64,000 nt of DNA. It comes from Pelagibacteraceae bacterium AG-422-I02. Its GTDB lineage: Bacteria; Pseudomonadota; Alphaproteobacteria; Pelagibacterales; Pelagibacteraceae. This document shows, in pieces, positions 19,562 to 28,386 of this stretch. Every line of letters begins with the position of its first letter. Positions within the stretch are counted from its first letter, which is position 1. The translations under genes and the position numbers were made by a program. A model generated the notes under the pieces. That model saw only the letters and a program-made list of their open reading frames with translations, searched no databases and was not told the origin of the DNA. The DNA is taken from assembly GCA_003213555.1 (NCBI GenBank), contig QCMS01000001.1:62001-126000 (forward strand). Direction: 5' to 3'.

Positions 19562-19594
19562 GCATTTATCACATACATACAATCCAAACTTGAG

Positions 19595-20473
19595 ATGAGA
19601 GAAGCAAATAGCCTCGATCTATCTTTATTAATTTTATTAGCTGTTATTTGGGGATCTTCTTTCTTTAATATAAAGATAGCAACATACTCTTATGAACCGA
19701 TCACGCTTGCACTGGTGAGAGTTATTTTTGCTAGTATACCTTTATTAATTCTTTGTAAAATAAGCAGAATCAAAATCGAAGCATTTAGTAAAAATTGGAT
19801 ATGGTATGCTTTAATAGGTCTTTGTAATATTGCCATACCTTTTGTTCTTATTGCTATAGGAACTGCAAAAATAAACAGTTACCTAGCTGCAATATTAATG
19901 AGCACAACACCTTTGAGCGGCTCTATACTTGCTCATTTTTTTACAAAAGATGAAAAATTATCTTTTTTAAAATCTTTAGGCGTTTTAATTGGTTTCAGCG
20001 GTATCATATTATTATTTTTTGATAAGGTTATCATAAATATTGAAAATTATATTTATGTATTAGTTACTATTTTAGGCTCTACATTTTACTGCATTGGTGG
20101 TTTGTTAACATTAAGATTGAAAAATAAAAAAAATGAAAATGTTACAACATCGACAACACTTTGGGCAGTAATTTTTCTTTTACCTTTTTCTTTCTTTCTT
20201 GAAACCCCTTGGAACTCAAGCCCAACATTAATTTCAACTATTTCATTATTGTATTTAGGGGTAATTGCAACTGGATTAGCCTGGCTTATTAGATTTAGAA
20301 TTTTGACAGTCAATGGCTTAGTTTTTCAAACACAAGTAGCATATTTAATACCGATTTTTGGAATAATTTTCGGTTATTTTCTAATGGATGAGGTTATTAC
20401 ATGGAAAGTTATAGTATCATTAGTTGTAATACTTATCGGAATTTATATATTTAAAAAAAATAACAAAGGATAA
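19595..20473 (+). CDS. DMT-superfamily (EamA) permease
   Basis: A 292-residue inner-membrane protein with about ten hydrophobic segments in two EamA repeats. It starts with LLAVIWGSSFFNIKIA, the typical first helix of drug/metabolite transporters, and the second repeat ends near WKVIVSLVVILIGIYI. The substrate cannot be told from sequence; SAR11-type genomes carry several such permeases. It is transcribed divergently from glnA and precedes the WecA/MraY-like gene by 8 bp. Confidence 0.88.
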   Translation: MREANSLDLSLLILLAVIWGSSFFNIKIATYSYEPITLALVRVIFASIPLLILCKISRIKIEAFSKNWIWYALIGLCNIAIPFVLIAIGTAKINSYLAAILMSTTPLSGSILAHFFTKDEKLSFLKSLGVLIGFSGIILLFFDKVIINIENYIYVLVTILGSTFYCIGGLLTLRLKNKKNENVTTSTTLWAVIFLLPFSFFLETPWNSSPTLISTISLLYLGVIATGLAWLIRFRILTVNGLVFQTQVAYLIPIFGIIFGYFLMDEVITWKVIVSLVVILIGIYIFKKNNKG

Positions 20474-20481
20474 ATAAATAA

Positions 20482-21543
20482 ATGGGAACAGAGTCAATTG
20501 AAGCAAGTTTTTTATCAATATTTGCTTTAATAAGTTTTTTTATTTTTTTACTTATAAGTAAATACTCACACAAAATAAGAGGAGGAGCTTTACTAGATAA
20601 AGATTTTTTGAAACCACAAGCTTTTCACGACCTGCCTGTTACACGAAGTGGGGGAATAGCAGTAGTTCTTTCTTTAAGTTTTTTCTTTGTTATTTATTAT
20701 TTGTTATACTCCAATATTTTATATGATTATATTTTTATAAGTTATTCTGTATTTTTAGTTGGTTTTTTAGACGATTTAAAAACAAATATAAACCCATTAA
20801 AAAGGTTGCTTGTGATGGTGTTTCTACTTTTTATAATAGTATATTTCTTTCCCATTAAGATTTTAAATATCGATATTCCATTCTTAACTTCTTTATTATC
20901 TAACCATATTTTTTCCTCAATATTTGTTTTATTATGTTTTTTGTTTGTAATTAATGGAGCAAATTTAATTGACGGCTTCAATGGTTTACTAACAATTAAT
21001 TTAATAATTATTAATATTATATTGACTTATATAAATATGAGTAATCAAAATTTAGAATTTTCAATTTTAATTATTTTTCAAATTATAATTCTTTTATCAT
21101 TTTTATTATTTAATTTTCCAAACGCAAAAATTTTTTTAGGTGATAGTGGAGCCTACACAATGGGAGCTTTAACTGGTTTGAACACAATAATCACAAATAA
21201 TCTGAATCCACAGATTTCTTCATTTTTCTTTTGCACACTTTTATTTTATCTTTTTTTTGAAGTTTTTTTCTCATTTTTTAGAAAATTAGCTCAAAAAAAA
21301 TCTCCTATTTATCCAGACGAAAAACATTTACATATGCTAAGTTTTTACAAAATCTCAAGTATCTATGGAAAAAATAAAGCCAATTATATTAATTCAATTG
21401 TTATAAATATTTTTTATTTAGCTCTCATTACACCTGGGTTGTATTTACTATATGATCCACAATTAAGTAGATATTGGTTTTTTATCTTATTATTAGTTTA
21501 TCTAATAATTTACTCTAGACTTTATCATTTAACTAAAAATTAA
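20482..21543 (+). CDS. WecA/MraY-family polyprenyl-phosphate sugar-1-phosphate transferase
   Basis: A 353-residue polytopic membrane protein of glycosyltransferase family 4. Conserved cytoplasmic motifs are VGFLDDLK (Mg-binding DD), NLIDGFNGL, FLGDSGAYTMG and a basic YPDEKHLHML loop. These enzymes attach GlcNAc-1-phosphate or a related sugar to undecaprenyl phosphate, starting a surface glycan. The His-Leu-His loop and lack of MraY's pentapeptide features favour a WecA-type role. It may supply lipid-linked sugar to glycan enzymes such as those at 27444-30939, but that is inference. Confidence 0.85.
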   Translation: MGTESIEASFLSIFALISFFIFLLISKYSHKIRGGALLDKDFLKPQAFHDLPVTRSGGIAVVLSLSFFFVIYYLLYSNILYDYIFISYSVFLVGFLDDLKTNINPLKRLLVMVFLLFIIVYFFPIKILNIDIPFLTSLLSNHIFSSIFVLLCFLFVINGANLIDGFNGLLTINLIIINIILTYINMSNQNLEFSILIIFQIIILLSFLLFNFPNAKIFLGDSGAYTMGALTGLNTIITNNLNPQISSFFFCTLLFYLFFEVFFSFFRKLAQKKSPIYPDEKHLHMLSFYKISSIYGKNKANYINSIVINIFYLALITPGLYLLYDPQLSRYWFFILLLVYLIIYSRLYHLTKN

Positions 21544-21572
21544 ATTGATATATAAATCAACGACTATTAATT

Positions 21573-21657
21573 GGGCAAGTGGCGGAATTGGTATACGCGC
21601 TGGTCTTAGAAACCAGTGCCGCAAGGCTTAAGAGTTCGAGTCTCTTCTTGCCCACCA
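21573..21657 (+). tRNA. tRNA-Leu (anticodon UAG)
   Basis: A cloverleaf with acceptor GGGCAAG (21573-21579) pairing CTTGCCC (21647-21653), discriminator A and encoded CCA (21655-21657). The anticodon loop CTTAGAA between CTGGT and ACCAG gives UAG. A class II variable arm and TTCGAGT T-loop are present. The next start codon (tig) lies only 7 nt beyond CCA. Confidence 0.97.
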
Positions 21658-21664
21658 AAATATT

Positions 21665-23035
21665 ATGAAAGTAGAAGTAAAATCAAAAAAAGGACTTAGA
21701 ACAATTTTATCTATAATAGTTGATAAAAAAAATATACAGACAAAAATGGAAGAAAGACTTAAAGAACTTCAAAAAGAAGTATCTTTAAAAGGTTTCAGAC
21801 CAGGAAAAGTTCCACCAGAAGTAATTAAAAGTCAATTTGGAAAATCTATATATGGAGAAGTGGTTGATAAGATTTTAAGAGAAACTACCACAAAAGTAAT
21901 TGATGAAAAAAAATTAAAAGTTGCAGGTCAGCCAAAAATTGATTTGAAACAATTTGGAGAAGGAAAAGATTTAAACTACGAACTACAGATAGATTGTTTG
22001 CCAAGCGTTACTTTAAAAAACTTTGAAAAATTTAAAGCTACAAGTTTTAAAGTAAAAATTGAAGATAAAATTATTGATGAAAAATTAAAAGAGATCTCAG
22101 ATCAAAATAAACAATTTGAAGATAAAAAAGATAATGAAAAAGCAATCAACGGAGACCAAGTGACTTTTGATTATTCAGCTACTGTTGACGGCAATAAATT
22201 TGATGGAAGTGAGGGTAAAGGTGTTCAACTTGAGCTGGGTAAGGATCTTTTTTTAAAAGGTTTTGATGAACAGTTAGTAGGTGTGAAAAAAAATGATAAA
22301 AAAATTCTTGACGCTACACTCCCAGCTAATCATCCAAAAAAAGAATTTGCTAATAAAAAAACTAAATTTGAATGTAAAATTCTAAATGTAAAAAAACCTA
22401 AAGTAGGTAAAATTGATGACGAATTTGCTAAATTAATGGGCGCAAAAGATATTAAAGATTTAAAATCTTTGATTGAGAAACAAATCTCAGGCCAATATTC
22501 TCAGGCATTGAATTCAATTACTAAAAAAGAAATATTAGATCAAGTTGAAAAAAACCATCAAGTAGATTTACCCCAAAATTTAATCGATCAAGAAATTTCA
22601 ATTATGACACAAAACCTTAAACCGGGGGATAAAGAAAAACATAAATCTAACAATGAAAAATTAGCAAAATCTAGGATTAAACTTGGTTTATTACTTAATG
22701 AATTTGGAGAAAAAAATAATTTAAAAGTATCGGATGACGAGATTAGAAATGAAATTCAAAAACAAATTAAAGGAATGCCTGGCCAAGAAAAAATGGTTCT
22801 CGAGTACTACCAAAAAAACCCTAGCGCTTCTCAAAGTTTAAAAGGTTCATTATACGAAGAAAAAATAATTGAACTTATTAAATCAAAAATCAATCTAACA
22901 TCAAAAGAGATTACTATTAAAGAAGCTGAAAAAATAATTGCTGAATTTAATAAACCAAATGTAGACATCAAGGCATTAAGCAACACATCTGCTACTAAAA
23001 ATAAGTCAAAATCAAAAAAAATTAGTAAAAAGTAA
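21665..23035 (+). CDS. tig: Trigger factor, ribosome-associated chaperone
   Basis: This 456-residue protein folds nascent chains at the ribosome exit. The ribosome-docking signature GFRPGKVP is at about residues 40-47, an FKBP-type PPIase domain spans about 155-245 (FDYSATVDG, FLKGFDEQL), and a helical substrate cradle follows, ending in a lysine/serine-rich tail. The ATG lies 7 nt after the tRNA-Leu CCA, with no room for a Shine-Dalgarno outside the tRNA. It leads the tig-clpP-clpX-lon quality-control set. Confidence 0.96.
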   Translation: MKVEVKSKKGLRTILSIIVDKKNIQTKMEERLKELQKEVSLKGFRPGKVPPEVIKSQFGKSIYGEVVDKILRETTTKVIDEKKLKVAGQPKIDLKQFGEGKDLNYELQIDCLPSVTLKNFEKFKATSFKVKIEDKIIDEKLKEISDQNKQFEDKKDNEKAINGDQVTFDYSATVDGNKFDGSEGKGVQLELGKDLFLKGFDEQLVGVKKNDKKILDATLPANHPKKEFANKKTKFECKILNVKKPKVGKIDDEFAKLMGAKDIKDLKSLIEKQISGQYSQALNSITKKEILDQVEKNHQVDLPQNLIDQEISIMTQNLKPGDKEKHKSNNEKLAKSRIKLGLLLNEFGEKNNLKVSDDEIRNEIQKQIKGMPGQEKMVLEYYQKNPSASQSLKGSLYEEKIIELIKSKINLTSKEITIKEAEKIIAEFNKPNVDIKALSNTSATKNKSKSKKISKK

Positions 23036-23057
23036 CCAATAGTTGTATAAACCAAAT

Positions 23058-23669
23058 ATGAGTCGGGAATTCGAAGAAAAAATGAATAGTTTAATACCAA
23101 TGGTTGTTGAGCAAACAAGCAAAGGGGAAAGAGCTTATGATATTTACTCTAGGTTATTAAAAGAAAGGATAGTTTTTTTAGTAGGCCCAGTTAATGATGC
23201 TGTAGCTTCTTTAGTTACTGCACAATTGTTATTTTTAGAATCGGAAAACCCAAACAAAGAAATAAACTTTTATATAAATAGCCCGGGCGGTTTAGTAACT
23301 GCAGGTTTAGGAATTTATGACACAATGCAATACATTAATTCACCTGTTTCTACTCTTTGTATTGGTCAAGCCTCTTCAATGGGGTCTTTTTTACTGGCTG
23401 CAGGAGAAAAAGGAAAGAGATACTCTCTTCCTAATTCTAGAATAATGGTTCATCAACCTTCAGCAGGATTCCAAGGCCAAGCTACTGATATTCAAATTCA
23501 TGCTAAAGAGATTCTTTCTTTAAAAGAAAGGCTAAACAAAATCTATTCAAAACATACTGGCAAGTCAGTTGATGAAATATCAGATGCTTTAGAGAGAGAT
23601 AATTTTATGACAGCAGAGGAAGCAAAAAAATTTGGATTAATAGACTCTGTTGTGGAGAAAAGAAAATAA
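23058..23669 (+). CDS. clpP: ATP-dependent Clp protease proteolytic subunit
   Basis: A 203-residue serine protease that forms tetradecameric chambers with ClpX. From the ATG at 23058 the catalytic triad is Ser107 (GQASSMGS), His132 (MVHQPSAG) and Asp181 (ERDNFMT). A TTG at 23043 would add five residues; the ATG is preferred for codon type. It follows tig closely and precedes clpX, whose own promoter is proposed at 23703-23731. Confidence 0.96.
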   Translation: MSREFEEKMNSLIPMVVEQTSKGERAYDIYSRLLKERIVFLVGPVNDAVASLVTAQLLFLESENPNKEINFYINSPGGLVTAGLGIYDTMQYINSPVSTLCIGQASSMGSFLLAAGEKGKRYSLPNSRIMVHQPSAGFQGQATDIQIHAKEILSLKERLNKIYSKHTGKSVDEISDALERDNFMTAEEAKKFGLIDSVVEKRK

Positions 23670-23702
23670 CACACAATATATAGCTTATTTTACAACTTCA
23701 AC

Positions 23703-23731
23703 TTGCTATGCATTTCGTAGAGTTTTATATT
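23703..23731 (+). promoter_or_regulatory. Candidate clpX promoter
   Basis: TTGCTA (23703-23708) and TATATT (23726-23731) are separated by 17 bp, a good sigma-70 layout ending 17 bp before the clpX ATG. The overlapping CTTG (23702-23705) with TTTATAT 18 bp later also resembles the alphaproteobacterial heat-shock sigma-32 consensus. Neither reading is proven. Confidence 0.45.
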
Positions 23732-23748
23732 AAGTTAATTGATTCGTT

Positions 23749-25002
23749 ATGTCAGAAAAAAATAATAAAAATATTTTATATTGCTCCTTCTGCGGGAAAA
23801 GTCAACATGAGGTTCGTAAGCTTATAGCTGGCCCTACAGTATTTATCTGTGATGAGTGTGTTGAACTTTGTATGGATATTATTAAAGAAGAAAACAAAAG
23901 TTCTTTTGTAAAACATCAAGATGGAGTTCCTTCACCTAAAGAAATTTGCAATGTATTGGACGATTATGTTATTGGGCAAAAATTTGCAAAAGAAATTTTA
24001 TCTGTCGCAGTTCATAATCATTATAAAAGATTAAATCACGATACAAAAAATAACAAAGATGTAGAATTATCTAAATCAAATATACTTTTAGTTGGTCCTA
24101 CTGGTTGTGGAAAAACTTTACTAGCTCAAACTTTAGCAAGAATATTGGATGTTCCTTTTACAATGGCAGATGCGACGACACTAACCGAAGCTGGATATGT
24201 CGGTGAGGATGTAGAAAATATAATTTTAAAATTATTGCAAGCAGCTGATTACAATGTAGAAAAAGCTCAAAGAGGAATAGTCTACATAGATGAAGTTGAT
24301 AAAATAAGTAGAAAATCAGAAAACCCATCGATTACAAGAGATGTTTCTGGAGAGGGAGTCCAACAAGCATTATTAAAAATTATGGAGGGAACAGTGGCAA
24401 GCGTTCCTCCTCAAGGTGGGAGAAAACACCCTCAGCAAGAATTTTTACAAGTCGATACAACTAATATTTTATTTATTTGTGGTGGTGCTTTTGCAGGTTT
24501 AGATAAATTAATTGATAGTAGAGGCAAAGGAAGTTCAATTGGTTTTGGTGCTAAAGTAAAAAATTATAAAGAACAACCATTATCAGAAATTATGAAAATG
24601 TTAGAACCAGAAGATTTGATAAAATATGGGTTGATACCGGAGTTTATAGGTAGGATGCCAATAATAGCAACATTAGATGATTTAGATGAAAAATCCCTTG
24701 TAAAGATTTTGAACGAACCGAAAAACTCTTTAATTAAACAGTACCAAAGATTATTCGAATTCGAACAAGTTCAATTGGAGTTTAAAGATGAAGCAATCTT
24801 AGAAATTGCAAAAAAGGCTATTTTCAAAAAGACAGGTGCAAGAGGACTAAGATCTATCCTTGAAAACATATTACTAAAAACAATGTTTGAGTTACCTGAT
24901 ATGGAGAATGTAATAAAAGTTACTGTTGATAAACCAGCAGTTAATGGCAAATCTGATCCAATTATAACATACGGTAAAAAAACATCAACATCAGTTGCCT
25001 AA
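23749..25002 (+). CDS. clpX: ClpX ATPase, substrate-recognition unfoldase of ClpXP
   Basis: A 417-residue AAA+ unfoldase. The N-terminal zinc-binding domain has CSFCGK and CDECVELC (C4 type). The AAA+ module has Walker A GPTGCGKT, pore loop GYVGED, Walker [11 protein letters not shown], and sensor/arginine elements down to [10 protein letters not shown]. Length and motifs are full. It lies 79 bp after clpP and 50 bp before lon. Confidence 0.98.
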   Translation: MSEKNNKNILYCSFCGKSQHEVRKLIAGPTVFICDECVELCMDIIKEENKSSFVKHQDGVPSPKEICNVLDDYVIGQKFAKEILSVAVHNHYKRLNHDTKNNKDVELSKSNILLVGPTGCGKTLLAQTLARILDVPFTMADATTLTEAGYVGEDVENIILKLLQAADYNVEKAQRGIVYIDEVDKISRKSENPSITRDVSGEGVQQALLKIMEGTVASVPPQGGRKHPQQEFLQVDTTNILFICGGAFAGLDKLIDSRGKGSSIGFGAKVKNYKEQPLSEIMKMLEPEDLIKYGLIPEFIGRMPIIATLDDLDEKSLVKILNEPKNSLIKQYQRLFEFEQVQLEFKDEAILEIAKKAIFKKTGARGLRSILENILLKTMFELPDMENVIKVTVDKPAVNGKSDPIITYGKKTSTSVA

Positions 25003-25016
25003 ATTAAATTTGTTCC

Positions 25017-25046
25017 TTGAAATTAGTATAATAATCGCCATATAAT
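25017..25046 (+). promoter_or_regulatory. Candidate lon promoter
   Basis: TTGAAA (25017-25022), an 18-bp spacer and TATAAT (25041-25046) precede the lon ATG at 25053. Transcription would then start at or very near the ATG, giving a leaderless or nearly leaderless mRNA. A second TATAAT at 25027-25032 lacks a well-spaced -35. Confidence 0.45.
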
Positions 25047-25052
25047 TACTAA

Positions 25053-27437
25053 ATGAAAGCTTCATATTTAAAACCTCTATTACCTTTGAGAGACATTGTT
25101 ATTTTTCCTACAATGGTGGTTCCCTTATTTGTGGGAAGAGAAAAGTCAATTAAAGCGCTCCAAGAAGCAATGAAAACAGATAAGTCGATAGTTCTTATCA
25201 CTCAAAAAAATTCTGAAATAGACGATCCGGAGGGTAAAGATCTTTATCAATACGGATGTATGAGTAAAGTTTTACAGCTTTTAAAACTACCTGACGGCAC
25301 TGTAAAAGTTTTAGTTGAAGGGGAAAAAAGAGTAAAGGTGTTAAATCATAATGAGAAAAATACGAGTTATTTAACTTGCGAAATAGAAATTGCTGAAGAT
25401 GAAAATGTTTCAAAAGAACTTGAACCATTGGCATTAGGTTTAATAAAAAAATTCGAAAGATTACAAGTGTTAAGTAAAAAAGACATTAACGATAGCTCAA
25501 ATAATCTAAAAAATTTAAACGATCCTTCACAGATCTCAAATAATATCTCATCTAATCTTAATATTCAAATATTTGAAAAACAAGAATTACTTGAAATTTT
25601 AGATTTAAAGAAGAGACTAGAAAAGATACATCAATTAATTGAAAAAGAAACTAGTGTGCTATCCGTTGAAAAAAAGATTAGAGGTAGAGTTAAAAATCAA
25701 ATGGAAAAAACACAACGTGAGTATTATTTAAACGAACAATTAAAAGCGATACAAAAAGAACTGGGAGAAATTGACGAAGGTAAAGATGAACTTACTTCAC
25801 TTTCTAAAGCTATAAATGAAGCAAAGATGCCTAAGTTAGCAAAAGAGAAGTGCATGTCTGAGTTAAAAAAACTTAAATCTATGAGCCCTATGTCAGCAGA
25901 GGCTACAGTTGTAAGAAATTACTTAGATTGGATGACAGAACTGCCTTGGTCAAATAAATCTAAAATCAATACTGATTTAAAAAATGCTCAAAAAATTCTT
26001 GACGAAGACCATTATGGATTAGAAAAAGTAAAAGAGAGAATTATAGAATTCTTAGCTGTTCAAAAAAGAATTCAAAAAATGAAAGGGCCAATTTTATGCT
26101 TAGTTGGGCCACCAGGTGTAGGCAAAACATCACTTGGTAAATCAATTGCTAAAGCTACAAATAGAAAATTTATAAGAATTTCATTGGGAGGTATCAGAGA
26201 TGAAGCTGAAATAAGAGGACATAGAAGAACCTATATAGGATCACTACCAGGAAAAATTATACAAATGATGAAAAAAGCTGGAACAAAGAATCCACTTTTT
26301 TTATTAGATGAAATAGATAAGGTTGGAAACGATTATAGAGGTGATCCATCATCAGCTTTATTAGAGGCCTTAGATCCAGAGCAAAACAAAGAATTTAATG
26401 ACCATTATCTTGAGGTTGATTACGATCTATCTGATGTAATGTTTGTAACTACTGCTAACACTCTTAACATTCTTCCTCCTTTATTAGATAGAATGGAAGT
26501 AATTAGATTATCAGGTTACACCGAAGATGAAAAAGTAAATATTTCTCAAAAATACTTAATACCAAACCAAAGTAAATACAATGGTCTTAAAAAAGATGAA
26601 TGGACTATTGATGAGGATATTAATAGAAAAATTATCAGAAATTATACGAGAGAGTCTGGCGTAAGAAATCTAGAAAGAGAAATTTCAAAAATAGCCAGAA
26701 AATTAGTAAAAAAAATAGATAACAATGAAAATGTAAATAATCCTATTAATAAAAAAGATTTAAAAGATTTGTTAGGTGTTGAAAAATTTAATTACGGAGA
26801 AATAGAAGAGGAGAATAGAGTGGGAGTGGTCACTGGTTTAGCATGGACTGAAGTTGGTGGAGAAATTTTAAAGATAGAGTCTGCTGTAATGCCAGGAAAG
26901 GGTAAAATGCAAATAACTGGAAAACTTGGAGACGTTATGCAAGAGTCAATTAAAGCAGCGAAATCTTACATAAGATCAAAAAGTTTAGATTACGGAATTA
27001 TTCCTCCTATTTTCGATAAAAAAGATTTTCATATACACGTTCCTGAAGGAGCAACGCCAAAAGATGGTCCATCTGCAGGAATAGGAATGGTTACATCAAT
27101 CATATCCTCTATAACTGAAATCCCAGTTAATAAAGACGTAGCAATGACAGGAGAGATCACACTTAGAGGATTAGTTCTTCCTATTGGAGGACTAAAAGAA
27201 AAATTACTAGCAGCACATAGAGCCGGTATTAAAAAAGTTTTAATTCCTGTGGAAAATAAGAAAGATTTGGTAGAAGTTCCTAAAACTGTGTTGGATTCAG
27301 TTGAAATAATTCCAGTGAAAAATGTTGATGAAGTCTTGAAAGTAGCTTTAACAAAACCACTTAAGAGAGTCGAGTGGGTTGAAGTTGATCAATTATCTAA
27401 AAAAGAAAAGTTGAAAAAAGAATTAAGTACTCATTAA
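25053..27437 (+). CDS. lon: Lon ATP-dependent protease
   Basis: This 794-residue LonA protease degrades damaged and regulatory proteins. The N-terminal LAN domain begins [22 protein letters not shown], the AAA+ domain has Walker A GPPGVGKT (352-359) and Walker [10 protein letters not shown], and the C-terminal protease domain has the Ser-Lys dyad Ser674 (DGPSAG) and Lys717 (GGLKEK). No Shine-Dalgarno is seen before the ATG. The short segment at about 143-170 is rich in Asn and Ser, a minor variable insert. Confidence 0.97.
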   Translation: MKASYLKPLLPLRDIVIFPTMVVPLFVGREKSIKALQEAMKTDKSIVLITQKNSEIDDPEGKDLYQYGCMSKVLQLLKLPDGTVKVLVEGEKRVKVLNHNEKNTSYLTCEIEIAEDENVSKELEPLALGLIKKFERLQVLSKKDINDSSNNLKNLNDPSQISNNISSNLNIQIFEKQELLEILDLKKRLEKIHQLIEKETSVLSVEKKIRGRVKNQMEKTQREYYLNEQLKAIQKELGEIDEGKDELTSLSKAINEAKMPKLAKEKCMSELKKLKSMSPMSAEATVVRNYLDWMTELPWSNKSKINTDLKNAQKILDEDHYGLEKVKERIIEFLAVQKRIQKMKGPILCLVGPPGVGKTSLGKSIAKATNRKFIRISLGGIRDEAEIRGHRRTYIGSLPGKIIQMMKKAGTKNPLFLLDEIDKVGNDYRGDPSSALLEALDPEQNKEFNDHYLEVDYDLSDVMFVTTANTLNILPPLLDRMEVIRLSGYTEDEKVNISQKYLIPNQSKYNGLKKDEWTIDEDINRKIIRNYTRESGVRNLEREISKIARKLVKKIDNNENVNNPINKKDLKDLLGVEKFNYGEIEEENRVGVVTGLAWTEVGGEILKIESAVMPGKGKMQITGKLGDVMQESIKAAKSYIRSKSLDYGIIPPIFDKKDFHIHVPEGATPKDGPSAGIGMVTSIISSITEIPVNKDVAMTGEITLRGLVLPIGGLKEKLLAAHRAGIKKVLIPVENKKDLVEVPKTVLDSVEIIPVKNVDEVLKVALTKPLKRVEWVEVDQLSKKEKLKKELSTH

Positions 27438-27443
27438 TAAAAT

Positions 27444-28334
27444 TTAATCTAACCAATCAGAATACTTATTTAAATTTTCTTTTATATATTCTGGCAGATA
27501 TTTAATCTCAAAATTTTTTAAAATAGATTTTCCTGACCATTTATATCCTCTTTGGTCAATATTGTGATCATACATAACTCTTTTTTCATCAATTAATTTT
27601 TTTAAATCTTCAATATTTAATCCACTTTCCTCGTATTCATAGTGATGAGCAAAGTTAAGTAGTTTTTTTTCAAGTTCCTCTGCTGTTCTCAAACAAGTAA
27701 AGTGCCAGCCCCCATTTTTCACAAAATATAAATTTGAATACTTTAATTTTGAAAACAATACATCAATTCTCCATTTAGAATATTTTTTACCTTTTATATT
27801 TCTAAGCCATTGTGGGGAAATAAAGTTTTTCTTTTTTACAGCTTTGGTTCCTAACCAAGTATAATCCTCATAAAAAAGATTTAGTTTATAATAAAACATT
27901 TTTTGTTCAAAAATAACTATATTATCTCTAACTTTTGATTGATCTATTTCACTTAAGTTAGGAATTTCATCTAAATCGCTAATTAAAATTAAATCATTAT
28001 CGTCAGACTCTTTGATGCCTCTCGAGAGATTTTCTCTTTGAAAATAATCTCTTGCCATTCCATTAAGAATTAGTTTTTCTCCTCTTTGAGCTTTAGTATC
28101 ATTTTCTGATAAATTAATAATATTTTTAGGATGTTCATCTACAATAAGATATATTATTTTATCCTTAAATTTTTTAAACTTATTTATATCAAAATTAAGT
28201 TTTTTTTTATTACCATTATGGGTGTAAGTAGCTTCCGTAATAACAAACTTTTTCACGAACTTATCTAGTGAATTTAATCTTAAATCTAGAAGCAAATCTT
28301 CATCAAAATACATGAAGCAATCATATATATTCAT
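27444..28334 (-). CDS. GT17-like glycosyltransferase (beta-1,4-N-acetylglucosaminyltransferase family)
   Basis: A 296-residue cytosolic protein beginning MNIYDCFMYFDEDLLLDLRL, with ITEATYTHNG, a YFQRENLSRGI segment and the DxD-type stretch LILISDLDEIPN at about 120-130. These are marks of the GT17 family, which includes eukaryotic GnT-III and many bacterial surface-glycan transferases. Donor and acceptor are unknown. It is convergent with lon (6-bp gap) and divergent from the tri-domain sugar enzyme (52 bp), so both probably serve the same glycan. Confidence 0.8.
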   Translation of the reverse strand: MNIYDCFMYFDEDLLLDLRLNSLDKFVKKFVITEATYTHNGNKKKLNFDINKFKKFKDKIIYLIVDEHPKNIINLSENDTKAQRGEKLILNGMARDYFQRENLSRGIKESDDNDLILISDLDEIPNLSEIDQSKVRDNIVIFEQKMFYYKLNLFYEDYTWLGTKAVKKKNFISPQWLRNIKGKKYSKWRIDVLFSKLKYSNLYFVKNGGWHFTCLRTAEELEKKLLNFAHHYEYEESGLNIEDLKKLIDEKRVMYDHNIDQRGYKWSGKSILKNFEIKYLPEYIKENLNKYSDWLD

Positions 28335-28386
28335 GTTAATTGAGTTATAATAAAAAATAATATAAGTAAATATTAATAAAATCTCT

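Noticed and set aside
19476..19594. Sigma-54 promoter or glutamine riboswitch upstream of glnA
   Set aside because: No GG-N10-GC element and none of the conserved glnA-motif RNA sequences were seen on the minus strand.
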